Positions 16,506 to 23,672 of a DNA stretch of 34,201 bases are shown here, piece after piece. Numbering within the stretch: position 1 is the stretch's first letter; each line of letters begins with the position of its first letter. The notes below the pieces were generated by a model. That model did no database searches. It had not been told where the DNA came from and worked only from the letters and a program-made list of their open reading frames with translations. Made by a program: the position numbers and the translations under genes. Where the stretch lies: positions 1 through 34,201 of the forward strand of contig SSGX01000049.1 in NCBI GenBank assembly GCA_008017155.1, read 5' to 3'. Source of the stretch: Neisseriales bacterium (GTDB lineage: Bacteria > Pseudomonadota > Gammaproteobacteria > Burkholderiales > UBA11063).

Positions 16506-16987
16506 CAAATATCGTCACTTTTCTTAGTGTCATCCCGATCAGGATATGGTTCTAAATTAAAAATTTTATTAAACTTGATAAATATCTTCCAACGATTACA
16601 GGATAATATCACTATTACTAGCGCGGTAGTTAATAGTGGGATTATTATCATTTCAAAAGCTACTGCCAAGCCAATTGAAGCAGTAACCCAAATATTAGCA
16701 GCAGTAGTCAAACCATGAACCCGACTTCTATCCTTAAAAATCACTCCAGCACCGAGAAACCCAATCCCACTTACAATCTGCGCCGCAATCCGTGTCGGGT
16801 CAGCAACACTTTCATAGTAAGCAAGCCCTTTTGAATGAGTAGAAACTAGCCCAAATAGGCATGAACCAAGACAAACTAGACTATAGGTTCTAAGCCCAGC
16901 CTGAGAACCATGGATTTGCCGTTCAAAGCCAATTGCTAGACCACATAAGGTAGCAAGTAAAATCTGTCCAATTTCAAATAATGGCAT
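16505..16987 (-). CDS. MgtC/SapB family membrane protein
   Basis: 160 residues from ATG 16987, chosen because AGGGG lies six bases upstream; an upstream in-frame start at 17014 would overlap the kinase and lacks such a site. The protein has four to five hydrophobic spans and the MgtC signature: ILLATLCGLAIGFERQIHGSQAGLRTYSLVCLGSCLFGLVS, then RIAAQIVSGIGFLGAGVIFKD and VHGLTTAANIWVTASIGLA. The C-terminal cytoplasmic domain of Salmonella MgtC is absent, as in the YhiD/SapB-type members. MgtC proteins affect F-ATPase and Mg2+/phosphate physiology; direct transport is not shown for most. It begins 14 bases after the kinase stop and overlaps yfeW by one base. Confidence 0.87.
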   Translation of the reverse strand: MPLFEIGQILLATLCGLAIGFERQIHGSQAGLRTYSLVCLGSCLFGLVSTHSKGLAYYESVADPTRIAAQIVSGIGFLGAGVIFKDRSRVHGLTTAANIWVTASIGLAVAFEMIIIPLLTTALVIVILSCNRWKIFIKFNKIFNLEPYPDRDDTKKSDDI

Positions 16988-17000
16988 TCTATCCCCTTTA

Positions 17001-17927
17001 CTACTGATTAACAAAACTTAGAAAATCACGCATATACGGCATTGCCCTGATTGCACCAAAACTAGTACAGGTATAGGCACCAACAAGATTAGCAAAACTA
17101 ACAAACACTTCCCAATTTGGATCAAGGTTTTGTGAAAGTTTAAAAAGAATTGCACCAATAAATGCATCGCCAGCACCAGTACTATCAATTTGTTTAATCA
17201 ATTTACTTGGAATAATCTTTTGCCCTGTATTGGTACAGAGTAATGCGCCTTTTTCACCAAGCGTAACAATTACTACTTCAGCACCCAACCGTAAAATTGC
17301 ATCAGCGGCAGCAGATATATCATCTTCACCACTAATTAGCTGAGCTTCTGATTTATTTAACTTAACTAGATTTGAATAAGAGATAAATGTCCGACAATCA
17401 TGAATGTATTCACCAACAAGATCAGGACTAATAAGATCTTCACGAAAATTTGGATCAAATGAAATAAAATTTCCATTACCTGTTGCATAATCAAGAAGCT
17501 GAAAATAACTCTCTTTTAGTTTACCACCTAGTAATGCCGTTGCTGAACCAAAATGAATTATTGAGTCATCGCTTAAACTAAGTGATTCAGGTAACTTATA
17601 TTCACTATCATTGCCACGATAAAATTCAAACTCACGCTCACCAAATCCATCAATCGCAACAAAAGCTAAAGTTGTTTTACCGTGTCTTTCAACAAGACTA
17701 GTATTTATACCAACTTCTTGTAATGAAGCCAAGAGAAAACTACCAAAATTATCGCTCCCAACCTGACCAAGGAAATATGAACTTCCACCAAGTTTGGCAA
17801 TTGCAGCAGCAACATTTGCCGGAGCACCGCCCGGATGTTTAGCAAAATATTTACTATTCACTATTCCAGCTTCAGGTTGTCCGATAAAATCAACCAATAC
17901 CTCACCAATACAGTACACTTTTTTCAT
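17001..17927 (-). CDS. PfkB-family sugar kinase, fructokinase-like
   Basis: 308 residues from ATG 17927 (an in-frame TTG at 17933 is less likely). Ribokinase/PfkB fold with both signatures: the N-terminal KHPGGAPANVAAAIAKLGG followed by FLGQVGSDNFG, and the C-terminal DSTGAGDAFIGA with the catalytic Asp. GEVLVDFIG at the N-terminus and the REFEFYRGND segment match bacterial fructokinases (ScrK type), which make fructose-6-phosphate. It is first in the seven-gene run with MurP. Its substrate may be fructose or another sugar released in that pathway; a MurNAc-linked role is only inference. It may also mean that the operon was assembled from more than one sugar system. Confidence 0.85.
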   Translation of the reverse strand: MKKVYCIGEVLVDFIGQPEAGIVNSKYFAKHPGGAPANVAAAIAKLGGSSYFLGQVGSDNFGSFLLASLQEVGINTSLVERHGKTTLAFVAIDGFGEREFEFYRGNDSEYKLPESLSLSDDSIIHFGSATALLGGKLKESYFQLLDYATGNGNFISFDPNFREDLISPDLVGEYIHDCRTFISYSNLVKLNKSEAQLISGEDDISAAADAILRLGAEVVIVTLGEKGALLCTNTGQKIIPSKLIKQIDSTGAGDAFIGAILFKLSQNLDPNWEVFVSFANLVGAYTCTSFGAIRAMPYMRDFLSFVNQ

Positions 17928-17933
17928 AATCAA

Positions 17934-18139
17934 TAATATGCCAAGAACAGTAATAACTATGGGAATTTAACTTTTATAATAAAGCATCATTTTAACATGG
18001 ATTAAATTAGTATCTATTAATATCCGGTCAGATCTTTTTTTGCATAATTCGGTAAAAAAGCGTCATTCGCATAGATTTCCACCAGCCAAAAATAAATTCA
18101 ACTTATAATTACTGATATTTAACCAAACAGGATTATAAA
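17934..18139. promoter_or_regulatory. divergent promoter region between the kinase operon and ltaE
   Basis: 206 non-coding AT-rich bases separate two divergent operons, so both promoters must lie here. A TATAAT hexamer at 18104-18109 (plus) is 30 bases before the ltaE ATG. On the minus strand a TTATTATAAA run near 17974-17983 could serve the kinase operon. No good -35 hexamers or clear operators were seen. Confidence 0.45.
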
Positions 18140-19156
18140 ATGATAGATTTAAGAAGTGATACAGTAACCAAACCATCAAAGGAAATGCTTGTATATATGC
18201 TAAAAGCAGAACTTGGTGATGATGTTTTTGGTGAAGATCCAACAGTCACTAAACTGGAAGAGCAAATAGCCGAGAAGGCAGGAATGGAAGCTGCGGTATT
18301 TTCACCTACTGGCACACAAAGTAATCTACTGGGTATTATGTCACACTGTCAAAGAGGTGATGAATATATTGTTGGACAAACGGCACATACCTATATGTTT
18401 GAAGGTGGTGGCGCTGCTATTCTAGGAAGTATTCAGCCTCAACCATTAGACTTTGATCCGGATGGCACACTTGATTTAGATAAGGTATATATGGCTATCA
18501 AACCGGATGACTTTCATTTTGCCCGTACGAAGTTGTTATGTCTTGAAAACACCACAACAGGAAGAGTATTACCATTAGACTATCTCAAAAAAATCCCAGC
18601 TTTCTGTAAAGAGAATAAGCTAGCTAGCCATCTTGATGGAGCGCGAGTATTTAATGCCGTGAGTAAACTGGGTGTAAGTTTAGAGACTATTACACAAAAC
18701 TTTGATTCAGTTTCAATATGCCTCTCTAAAGGTCTTGGCACTCCATTAGGTTCAGTCTTGTGTGGTTCAAAGGAATTAATAAAAGAAGCGCGAAAATGGC
18801 GTAAAATGCTTGGTGGTGGGATGCGCCAAGCTGGAATTATTGCAGCAGCTGGGATATACGCTCTAGAACATAATATTGAGCGCCTTCGGGAAGATCATGA
18901 TAATGCCGAGTTACTTGCCAAAGGACTAGGAGAAATTAACGGTGTTGAAATAGTCGCTATCAATACTAATATTTTACTTATCAAAATCAATAAGAACTAT
19001 CCAGAATTACGCGAGGAATTATTTAAAAATGGAGTAATTTTCCCTAAAACCGCTAATAAGGCTGGAATAATAAGATTGGTTACCCATTTGGATGTTAGTA
19101 CCGATGATATTTTAAAAACAACAAACCTGATAAAAGCCTTTTATCATAAACAATGA
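18140..19156 (+). CDS. ltaE: low-specificity L-threonine aldolase
   Basis: 338 residues, usual length. A PLP fold-type I enzyme that cleaves L-threonine and L-allo-threonine to glycine and acetaldehyde. The start IDLRSDTVTKPSKEML, then GDDVFGEDPTVTKLEEQIA, FSPTGTQSNLLG, AHTYMFEGGG, and HLDGARVFNA are hallmark blocks. The PLP-binding lysine is K197 in SICLSKGLGTPLG, the same number as in E. coli LtaE. The ATG follows CAGGAT. The fatty-acid transporter gene starts 12 bases after the stop. In this setting it could link threonine breakdown to glycine supply, but no dedicated partner enzyme is next to it. Confidence 0.93.
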   Translation: MIDLRSDTVTKPSKEMLVYMLKAELGDDVFGEDPTVTKLEEQIAEKAGMEAAVFSPTGTQSNLLGIMSHCQRGDEYIVGQTAHTYMFEGGGAAILGSIQPQPLDFDPDGTLDLDKVYMAIKPDDFHFARTKLLCLENTTTGRVLPLDYLKKIPAFCKENKLASHLDGARVFNAVSKLGVSLETITQNFDSVSICLSKGLGTPLGSVLCGSKELIKEARKWRKMLGGGMRQAGIIAAAGIYALEHNIERLREDHDNAELLAKGLGEINGVEIVAINTNILLIKINKNYPELREELFKNGVIFPKTANKAGIIRLVTHLDVSTDDILKTTNLIKAFYHKQ

Positions 19157-19168
19157 AGGTGACTATAA

Positions 19169-20491
19169 ATGGATAGTTTAGTAAGAATTTTCACAACTCT
19201 GGTTAGGCGTTATCTACCAGATCCATTAGTATTTGCAATGCTGTTAACAATTATTGTCTTTATTATGGGGGTTACTCTCACTAACACCAAAAGCTTCGAA
19301 ATGATCTCAATCTGGGGCAATGGCTTTTGGAACTTACTTGCTTTTACCATGCAGATGGTAATGGTAGTTGTCACTGGTCATGCATTGGCAAGTGCCCCAC
19401 AAATCCGGAAACTTCTTACCAAGCTAGCATCGCTACCCAAAACACCAGCGCAAGGAGTGGCTTTAGTTACCCTGATTGGTGCAATAGCCTGTATTATTAA
19501 TTGGGGTTTTGGTTTAATCGTTGGAGCTATGCTTGCTCGTGAAGTAGCTAGACAACAACCAAAATCAGATTATCCACTGTTAATCGCTAGCGCTTATATC
19601 GCATTTTTGACTTGGCATGGCGGATTTTCTGGATCAATTCCACTACTGGCTGCAACGGCAGGTAATCCATTAGAAAAAGCTATTGGACTAATTCCAATCA
19701 GCCAGACAATTTTTACACCAATGAATTACTTTATTACTGGCTCTTTATTGATTATTCTACCAATACTAACAGCAAAAATGCTACCTAAAGAGTCAGATCG
19801 AAAAATGATTAATCCTGAATTATTGGAAGCTGATAACATAGTTATTCAAAAAAAGATTGATAAAAATAGTAGTCCAGCACTTAAGATAGAAGAAAGTAAA
19901 ATCTTATCTATTATCATTGCACTAGCTGGAATTAGCTACCTTATTGAATATTTTTACACCAAGGGCTTCAAAATTGACATTAACTGTGTTAATATAATTT
20001 TCTTAGTTAGCGGACTTCTTTTACATGGAAGCCCAATGGCATATGCTCGGGCAATTGCCAATGGCACAAAAAGTACTGCCGGCATACTGATCCAGTTTCC
20101 ATTTTATGCTGGCATACAGGCAATGCTTGATCATTCCGGCTTAGGTGCAATTATTACCGAATGGTTTATCCAGATTGCAAATGTGAAAACCTTTCCATTA
20201 TGGGCATTTTTATCCTCGGCAGTCATAAATTTCGCCGTACCATCTGGAGGTGGACACTGGGTAGTACAAGGTCCATTTATAATGAGTGCAGCACAAAAAA
20301 TTGGTGCAGATATGGGGCATGCTGTAATGGCGATTGCCTATGGCGAAGCTTGGATGAATATGGCGCAACCCTTCTGGGCATTACCAGCACTGGCAATTGC
20401 CGGATTGGGCGCCCGTGATATCATGGGCTACTGTATTATCAGCCTATTATTTTCAGGTTTTATATTTGTCGCCGGATTAATGTTTTTCTAA
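19169..20491 (+). CDS. AtoE-type short-chain fatty acid transporter
   Basis: 440 residues, about ten to twelve hydrophobic spans. It matches the SCFA_trans/AtoE family: FTTLVRRYLPDPLVFAMLLTI at the start, the conserved INWGFGLIVGAMLAREVAR block, FLTWHGGFSGSIPLLAATAGNP, and a C-terminal FAVPSGGGHWVVQGPF followed by EAWMNMAQPFWALPALAIAGL. E. coli AtoE is thought to import acetoacetate and butyrate-type acids. The substrate here is not known, and no ato genes are nearby. AAGGTGA precedes the ATG by about six bases. Co-transcription with ltaE is likely from the 12-base gap, and with the lipoprotein from the 16-base gap. Confidence 0.9.
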   Translation: MDSLVRIFTTLVRRYLPDPLVFAMLLTIIVFIMGVTLTNTKSFEMISIWGNGFWNLLAFTMQMVMVVVTGHALASAPQIRKLLTKLASLPKTPAQGVALVTLIGAIACIINWGFGLIVGAMLAREVARQQPKSDYPLLIASAYIAFLTWHGGFSGSIPLLAATAGNPLEKAIGLIPISQTIFTPMNYFITGSLLIILPILTAKMLPKESDRKMINPELLEADNIVIQKKIDKNSSPALKIEESKILSIIIALAGISYLIEYFYTKGFKIDINCVNIIFLVSGLLLHGSPMAYARAIANGTKSTAGILIQFPFYAGIQAMLDHSGLGAIITEWFIQIANVKTFPLWAFLSSAVINFAVPSGGGHWVVQGPFIMSAAQKIGADMGHAVMAIAYGEAWMNMAQPFWALPALAIAGLGARDIMGYCIISLLFSGFIFVAGLMFF

Positions 20492-20507
20492 ATAAAGAGA
20501 GCATTCT

Positions 20508-20897
20508 ATGAAAAAAACTATTACAACTATACTGCTATTACCTTTACTTTCATCATGTGCGCTCTTGAGTTCAAGTAAATCAAATCAACTACCAATTAGC
20601 GGTAAATTTATGGTAAAAATGGACAGTAGTGCCAGCTATAATAAAGAAATTACTGCCCTTCCGATCTCTGCTTCTTTTGCAGATGCTACGCCATTTATCA
20701 ATAATACAATCATCTCCAAAGGTCTTCCATTATTTGGAGTATATAAAAATAATGGATTTAGCTGCACAATTATCTGGACAACAATTACATTTAGTGATGG
20801 AACAACTACGAATAATACCAATGGTGTTGCACACTCAAGCTGTATGGCACAGGCACCCATCAAGGAAGGTGACTTGATAGAAGCCACATGGAATTAG
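20508..20897 (+). CDS. putative lipoprotein of unknown function
   Basis: 129 residues. A lipoprotein signal peptide (MKKTITTILLLPLLSSC, lipobox L-S-S-C with Cys 17) would anchor it in the membrane after cleavage. Serine follows the cysteine region, without Asp at +2, so outer-membrane sorting is likely if Lol rules apply. The mature part is a small beta-rich domain with two further Cys (FSCTIIW and SSCMAQ) that could form a disulfide. I do not recognise the family. It begins 16 bases after the transporter, so it is probably the last gene of the ltaE operon. Its stop is 11 bases from the end of the convergent pheC-like gene. Confidence 0.7.
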   Translation: MKKTITTILLLPLLSSCALLSSSKSNQLPISGKFMVKMDSSASYNKEITALPISASFADATPFINNTIISKGLPLFGVYKNNGFSCTIIWTTITFSDGTTTNNTNGVAHSSCMAQAPIKEGDLIEATWN

Positions 20898-20908
20898 AAT
20901 ACAAATGG

Positions 20909-21625
20909 TCAGTGTCTTTTAACCCACCATTCGTTAAATAGTTGTTGTAGCTTTTGCCCTTCTGCTGTTTTAGCAAATAGAAAAATCTTCGGACTTCCTG
21001 GGAATTTTTCTGGAATTTGCGCTAGGCAGAGTTTTGGATTCTGTTCATGACGATAACTAATTTCAATATCATCAGTAAACATAACATCTGCTAATGGCGG
21101 AACCGAGATTAGACTAACAATCGAGGCATCATTTTTTGCTACCAGTCGTATAGTTGCATGTTTAATGTTCTTTAAGGCAAAGTCTTGGTTGGTACCACCA
21201 CGATTCTCACTAACTATTACTGATTCGCTATCGATTGCTGCAAAATTTGTAAACCTTTGTTTATCAGTACAGCGTATCATTGCAGCTTTGGCAGAGCTTT
21301 CAATCGCATTAGAAAGATAAAATAGTTTACTTCTTTCCGGATTTTCCGATATGCCGCCAACCGCAATAACAAATTTGCTAGAACTTAGATCATTACTGAG
21401 AGTTTGCCAAGTTGTTGGAACAAATTTAAGATTAAGATTATTATCTTTAGCAAACTTTTTAATAATATCAATATCTATACCACTAAAGTCACTCTCACTT
21501 TTTGCAGTCAATGGTGGATAATCACCAGTAGTCCCAACTAGGATCACAGGCGCTGCATACCCTAATTTTATAAAAAGGGTCAAACTTAGCAAAAATAATA
21601 TTTTGTGGTTAATAATTCTTTTCAT
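20909..21625 (-). CDS. pheC: periplasmic cyclohexadienyl dehydratase (PheC-like), solute-binding-protein fold
   Basis: 238 residues with a signal peptide (ILFLLSLTLFIKLGYA). The fold is that of extracellular solute-binding proteins family 3, but the pattern matches PheC (prephenate/arogenate dehydratase) and not an amino-acid binder: VGTTGDYPPLTA, FSGIDIDII, FVPTTWQTLSNDL, VGGISENPERSK, IRCTDKQRF, RGGTNQDFA, and TDDIE with E188 at the place of the catalytic Glu of the Pseudomonas enzyme. PheC turns prephenate to phenylpyruvate or arogenate to phenylalanine in the periplasm. The gene follows aroA by 18 bases in the same direction, which fits aromatic amino-acid synthesis. The C-terminus is about 30 residues shorter than in Pseudomonas. 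A plain binding protein cannot be fully excluded. Confidence 0.82.
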   Translation of the reverse strand: MKRIINHKILFLLSLTLFIKLGYAAPVILVGTTGDYPPLTAKSESDFSGIDIDIIKKFAKDNNLNLKFVPTTWQTLSNDLSSSKFVIAVGGISENPERSKLFYLSNAIESSAKAAMIRCTDKQRFTNFAAIDSESVIVSENRGGTNQDFALKNIKHATIRLVAKNDASIVSLISVPPLADVMFTDDIEISYRHEQNPKLCLAQIPEKFPGSPKIFLFAKTAEGQKLQQLFNEWWVKRH

Positions 21626-21643
21626 TATTTATTCTCGCTAAAT

Positions 21644-22951
21644 TTAATAAGCTATTTGCCGGAAAACATCGAAGTAGTTGGCAAAAGTCTTTCCAACACA
21701 CTCATAATCATTAATAACAACAGGAACCCCTGCAATCGCAAGCAAAGAAAAACACATTGCCATCCGGTGGTCATTATAGGTGTCAATTCCAATATTTGGA
21801 TTTATTTTCTCTGGTGGTATTATGCTAATACTGCTATCAGTATAAGATACTTTCGCACCAAGCTTAGTTAGCTCAGTATAAATTGCCAATAAACGGTCGG
21901 TCTCTTTTACTTTCCAGCTTGCAATCCCGTTGATTGTTGTTACTCCATCAGCAAATAAAGCCAAAACCGCAATCGTCATTGCTACATCAGGCATATCCTC
22001 CATATCTACCGTAATTGCCTGTAGCTTACCCTTAGTTTTTACGATAATACTATTATCGGTATAAGTTACTATTGCTCCCATCTTCTCCAAAACTCTAGCA
22101 AAATTACGATCGCCTTGTAAACTAGTTGCCGATAGGTGATTAACCGTCACATCGCCATTTATAGCCCCCATAGCAAGGAAGTAACTCGCTGAGCTGGCAT
22201 CTGGTTCTACGGTATATTCAATTGCCCGATAACCATTATTTACAGGTAACTGAAAAGTATTTTCTTCTATCTCTATTGCTTTAACACCAAATAGCTCAAG
22301 TAATTGCAAGGTAATATCAACATACGGTCGCGAAATCAATTCATCTTCTATTTTTATTTGAACTATTCGCCCAAGTAAAGGTAATGCCATCAATACACCA
22401 GTCAAATACTGACTAGACACCTTACCACTAATGGTAATTTGGTCAATATTATTATCTTTAAACCCACCAACTTTTAGCGGTGGGAAGCCATTATTTTCAA
22501 GATAATCAATTTGACAGCCCAACTGGCTTAACGCGGATATAAGATCTTTAATTGGACGCTCTTTCATTCTGGCAATGCCAGTTAAGATATAACTACCCGA
22601 AGTTAATGCTAGCATTGCACTTAAAAAGCGAATTGAAGTACCAGAGTTACCCAAAAATAATTCTGCTTCAGCTACAGGCAATTTACCCCCACAGCCGTAA
22701 ATTTTATAACTTGAACAACCATTAGCAGCTGCTCTTATTTTTTCGATTTTTATACCTAATTGGGATAATGCTTGAAGCATTAGCTGTACATCTTCACCCA
22801 CATCTGGTACATTATGGATAATGCTTATGCCATCAGCAAATGCCGCTAATGGTAAAACTCGATTAGCAATACTCTTTGAGCCTGGCAAATCCAACGTTGA
22901 TTTTATAAATTTATCACATGCAGCTAATTCAATATTTCTAATATTATTCAT
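21644..22951 (-). CDS. aroA: 3-phosphoshikimate 1-carboxyvinyltransferase (EPSP synthase)
   Basis: 435 residues from ATG 22951; the frame stays open upstream to 23023 but the extra stretch is hydrophobic and unlike the family. It makes EPSP from shikimate-3-phosphate and PEP, in the cytoplasm. Family blocks are LDLPGSKSIANRVLPLAAFADG, ELFLGNSGTSIRFLSAML (N-S-G-T signature), RMKERPIKDLISAL, VEPDASSASYFLAMGA, MPDVAMTIAVLALFADG with the catalytic Asp, WKVKETDRLLAIYTEL with the catalytic Glu, and DTYNDHRMAMCFSLLA. All key residues seem present. A PheC-like gene follows at 18 bases. Confidence 0.94.
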   Translation of the reverse strand: MNNIRNIELAACDKFIKSTLDLPGSKSIANRVLPLAAFADGISIIHNVPDVGEDVQLMLQALSQLGIKIEKIRAAANGCSSYKIYGCGGKLPVAEAELFLGNSGTSIRFLSAMLALTSGSYILTGIARMKERPIKDLISALSQLGCQIDYLENNGFPPLKVGGFKDNNIDQITISGKVSSQYLTGVLMALPLLGRIVQIKIEDELISRPYVDITLQLLELFGVKAIEIEENTFQLPVNNGYRAIEYTVEPDASSASYFLAMGAINGDVTVNHLSATSLQGDRNFARVLEKMGAIVTYTDNSIIVKTKGKLQAITVDMEDMPDVAMTIAVLALFADGVTTINGIASWKVKETDRLLAIYTELTKLGAKVSYTDSSISIIPPEKINPNIGIDTYNDHRMAMCFSLLAIAGVPVVINDYECVGKTFANYFDVFRQIAY

Positions 22952-23085
22952 AAACGAAGACTTTAAAAACCTTAAAAAATATTTGCAATCTAACACTGTT
23001 ATAATTATAATGTTGCATTGCACTACTATAACTTAAATTAAAGAAACTCTAATTACAAAACGCAAATAAAATGATGGGAAATAAA

Positions 23086-23205
23086 ATGAAACAAAAAAAG
23101 AAATTTAACATCGTACCACTAATTTTTATATTTTTTATTGGACTTTCAATTGCAAGTCACTTTATTGAACATTTTAGTAATAACCAACAACAAACAGAGT
23201 CATAG
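23086..23205 (+). CDS. 39-residue single-span membrane protein
   Basis: ATG 23086 follows a GGGA ribosome-binding site by eight bases and runs to TAG at 23205. The protein is MKQKKKFNI (positively charged), one hydrophobic span (about residues 10-25, PLIFIFFIGLSIASHFI) and a polar C-terminus rich in Asn and Gln. This charge pattern predicts N-in topology. An earlier in-frame ATG at 23071 would add five residues. The bidirectional terminator at 23265-23295 lies 60 bases downstream, so the short gene could be a full transcription unit. It is divergent from aroA. I do not know a family; a small regulatory membrane protein or a chance open frame are both possible. Confidence 0.5.
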   Translation: MKQKKKFNIVPLIFIFFIGLSIASHFIEHFSNNQQQTES

Positions 23206-23264
23206 CTCAATTAAATTAATTAGTAGTCTTTATAAGAATGAACTAGATTACTAACAAATTTACA

Positions 23265-23298
23265 AAATAGGCTACCTGATAAAGGTAGCCTATTTATT
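23265..23298. terminator. bidirectional Rho-independent terminator
   Basis: A perfect 13-bp stem (AAATAGGCTACCT paired with AGGTAGCCTATTT, 5-base loop) starts four bases downstream of the minus-strand His-tailed gene, whose stop ends at 23299. Read on the minus strand it is followed by TTTTGT, and on the plus strand by ATTTT. It most likely ends the typA transcript and the short plus-strand gene. Confidence 0.85.
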
Positions 23299-23655
23299 TT
23301 AAAAATGATGGTGATGACTATGTTTTGGATGAAGATGTTTATAAAAGTAATGATGTGCAGCTTCTTTTGCCTGCTCAATTGTTTCATAATCACCAATTTG
23401 CCTTGTTTCGGTAAATTCAAGACGCATTAAATCCGGACCAACATGAGTATAACTAACAAGAGTAACAGAATAAGGTTTATCACCATCTTTTTTCTCTTGT
23501 AACTTAAAAGTCGATCTTACTGATAAATCATCATTTTTATAATACAAAGCCTCTGCATGAAACATATTTGCCACTTCAGCAGTAACTCGGTTTAAAACAT
23601 GATGATTAACTTCTTCCCATATTAATTCATCTTTAGCTGCATGAATAATCATCAA
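23299..23655 (-). CDS. hypothetical protein with histidine-rich C-terminus
   Basis: 118 residues (117 if the second Met is used). No signal peptide or membrane span. The body has a mixed alpha-beta pattern with charged helices: WEEVNHHVLNRVTAEVANMFHAEAL, then strands RSTFKLQEK and YSVTLVSYTHVGPDLMRLEF. The C-terminal helix is Glu/Ala-rich, then comes a tail of HHYFYKHLHPKHSHHHHF, with 10 His among its 18 residues. Such a tail could bind nickel, zinc or copper ions. I do not recognise the family. It follows typA by 17 bases and lies just before a terminator, so it is co-transcribed with typA. Confidence 0.72.
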   Translation of the reverse strand: MMIIHAAKDELIWEEVNHHVLNRVTAEVANMFHAEALYYKNDDLSVRSTFKLQEKKDGDKPYSVTLVSYTHVGPDLMRLEFTETRQIGDYETIEQAKEAAHHYFYKHLHPKHSHHHHF

Positions 23656-23672
23656 AGATTCCTTATAAATAA

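Noticed and set aside
22952..23023. Extended N-terminus of aroA (hydrophobic stretch that might pass for a signal peptide)
   Set aside because: EPSP synthase is cytoplasmic and the family starts near MNNIRNIEL; the extension is low complexity and covers the likely promoter.
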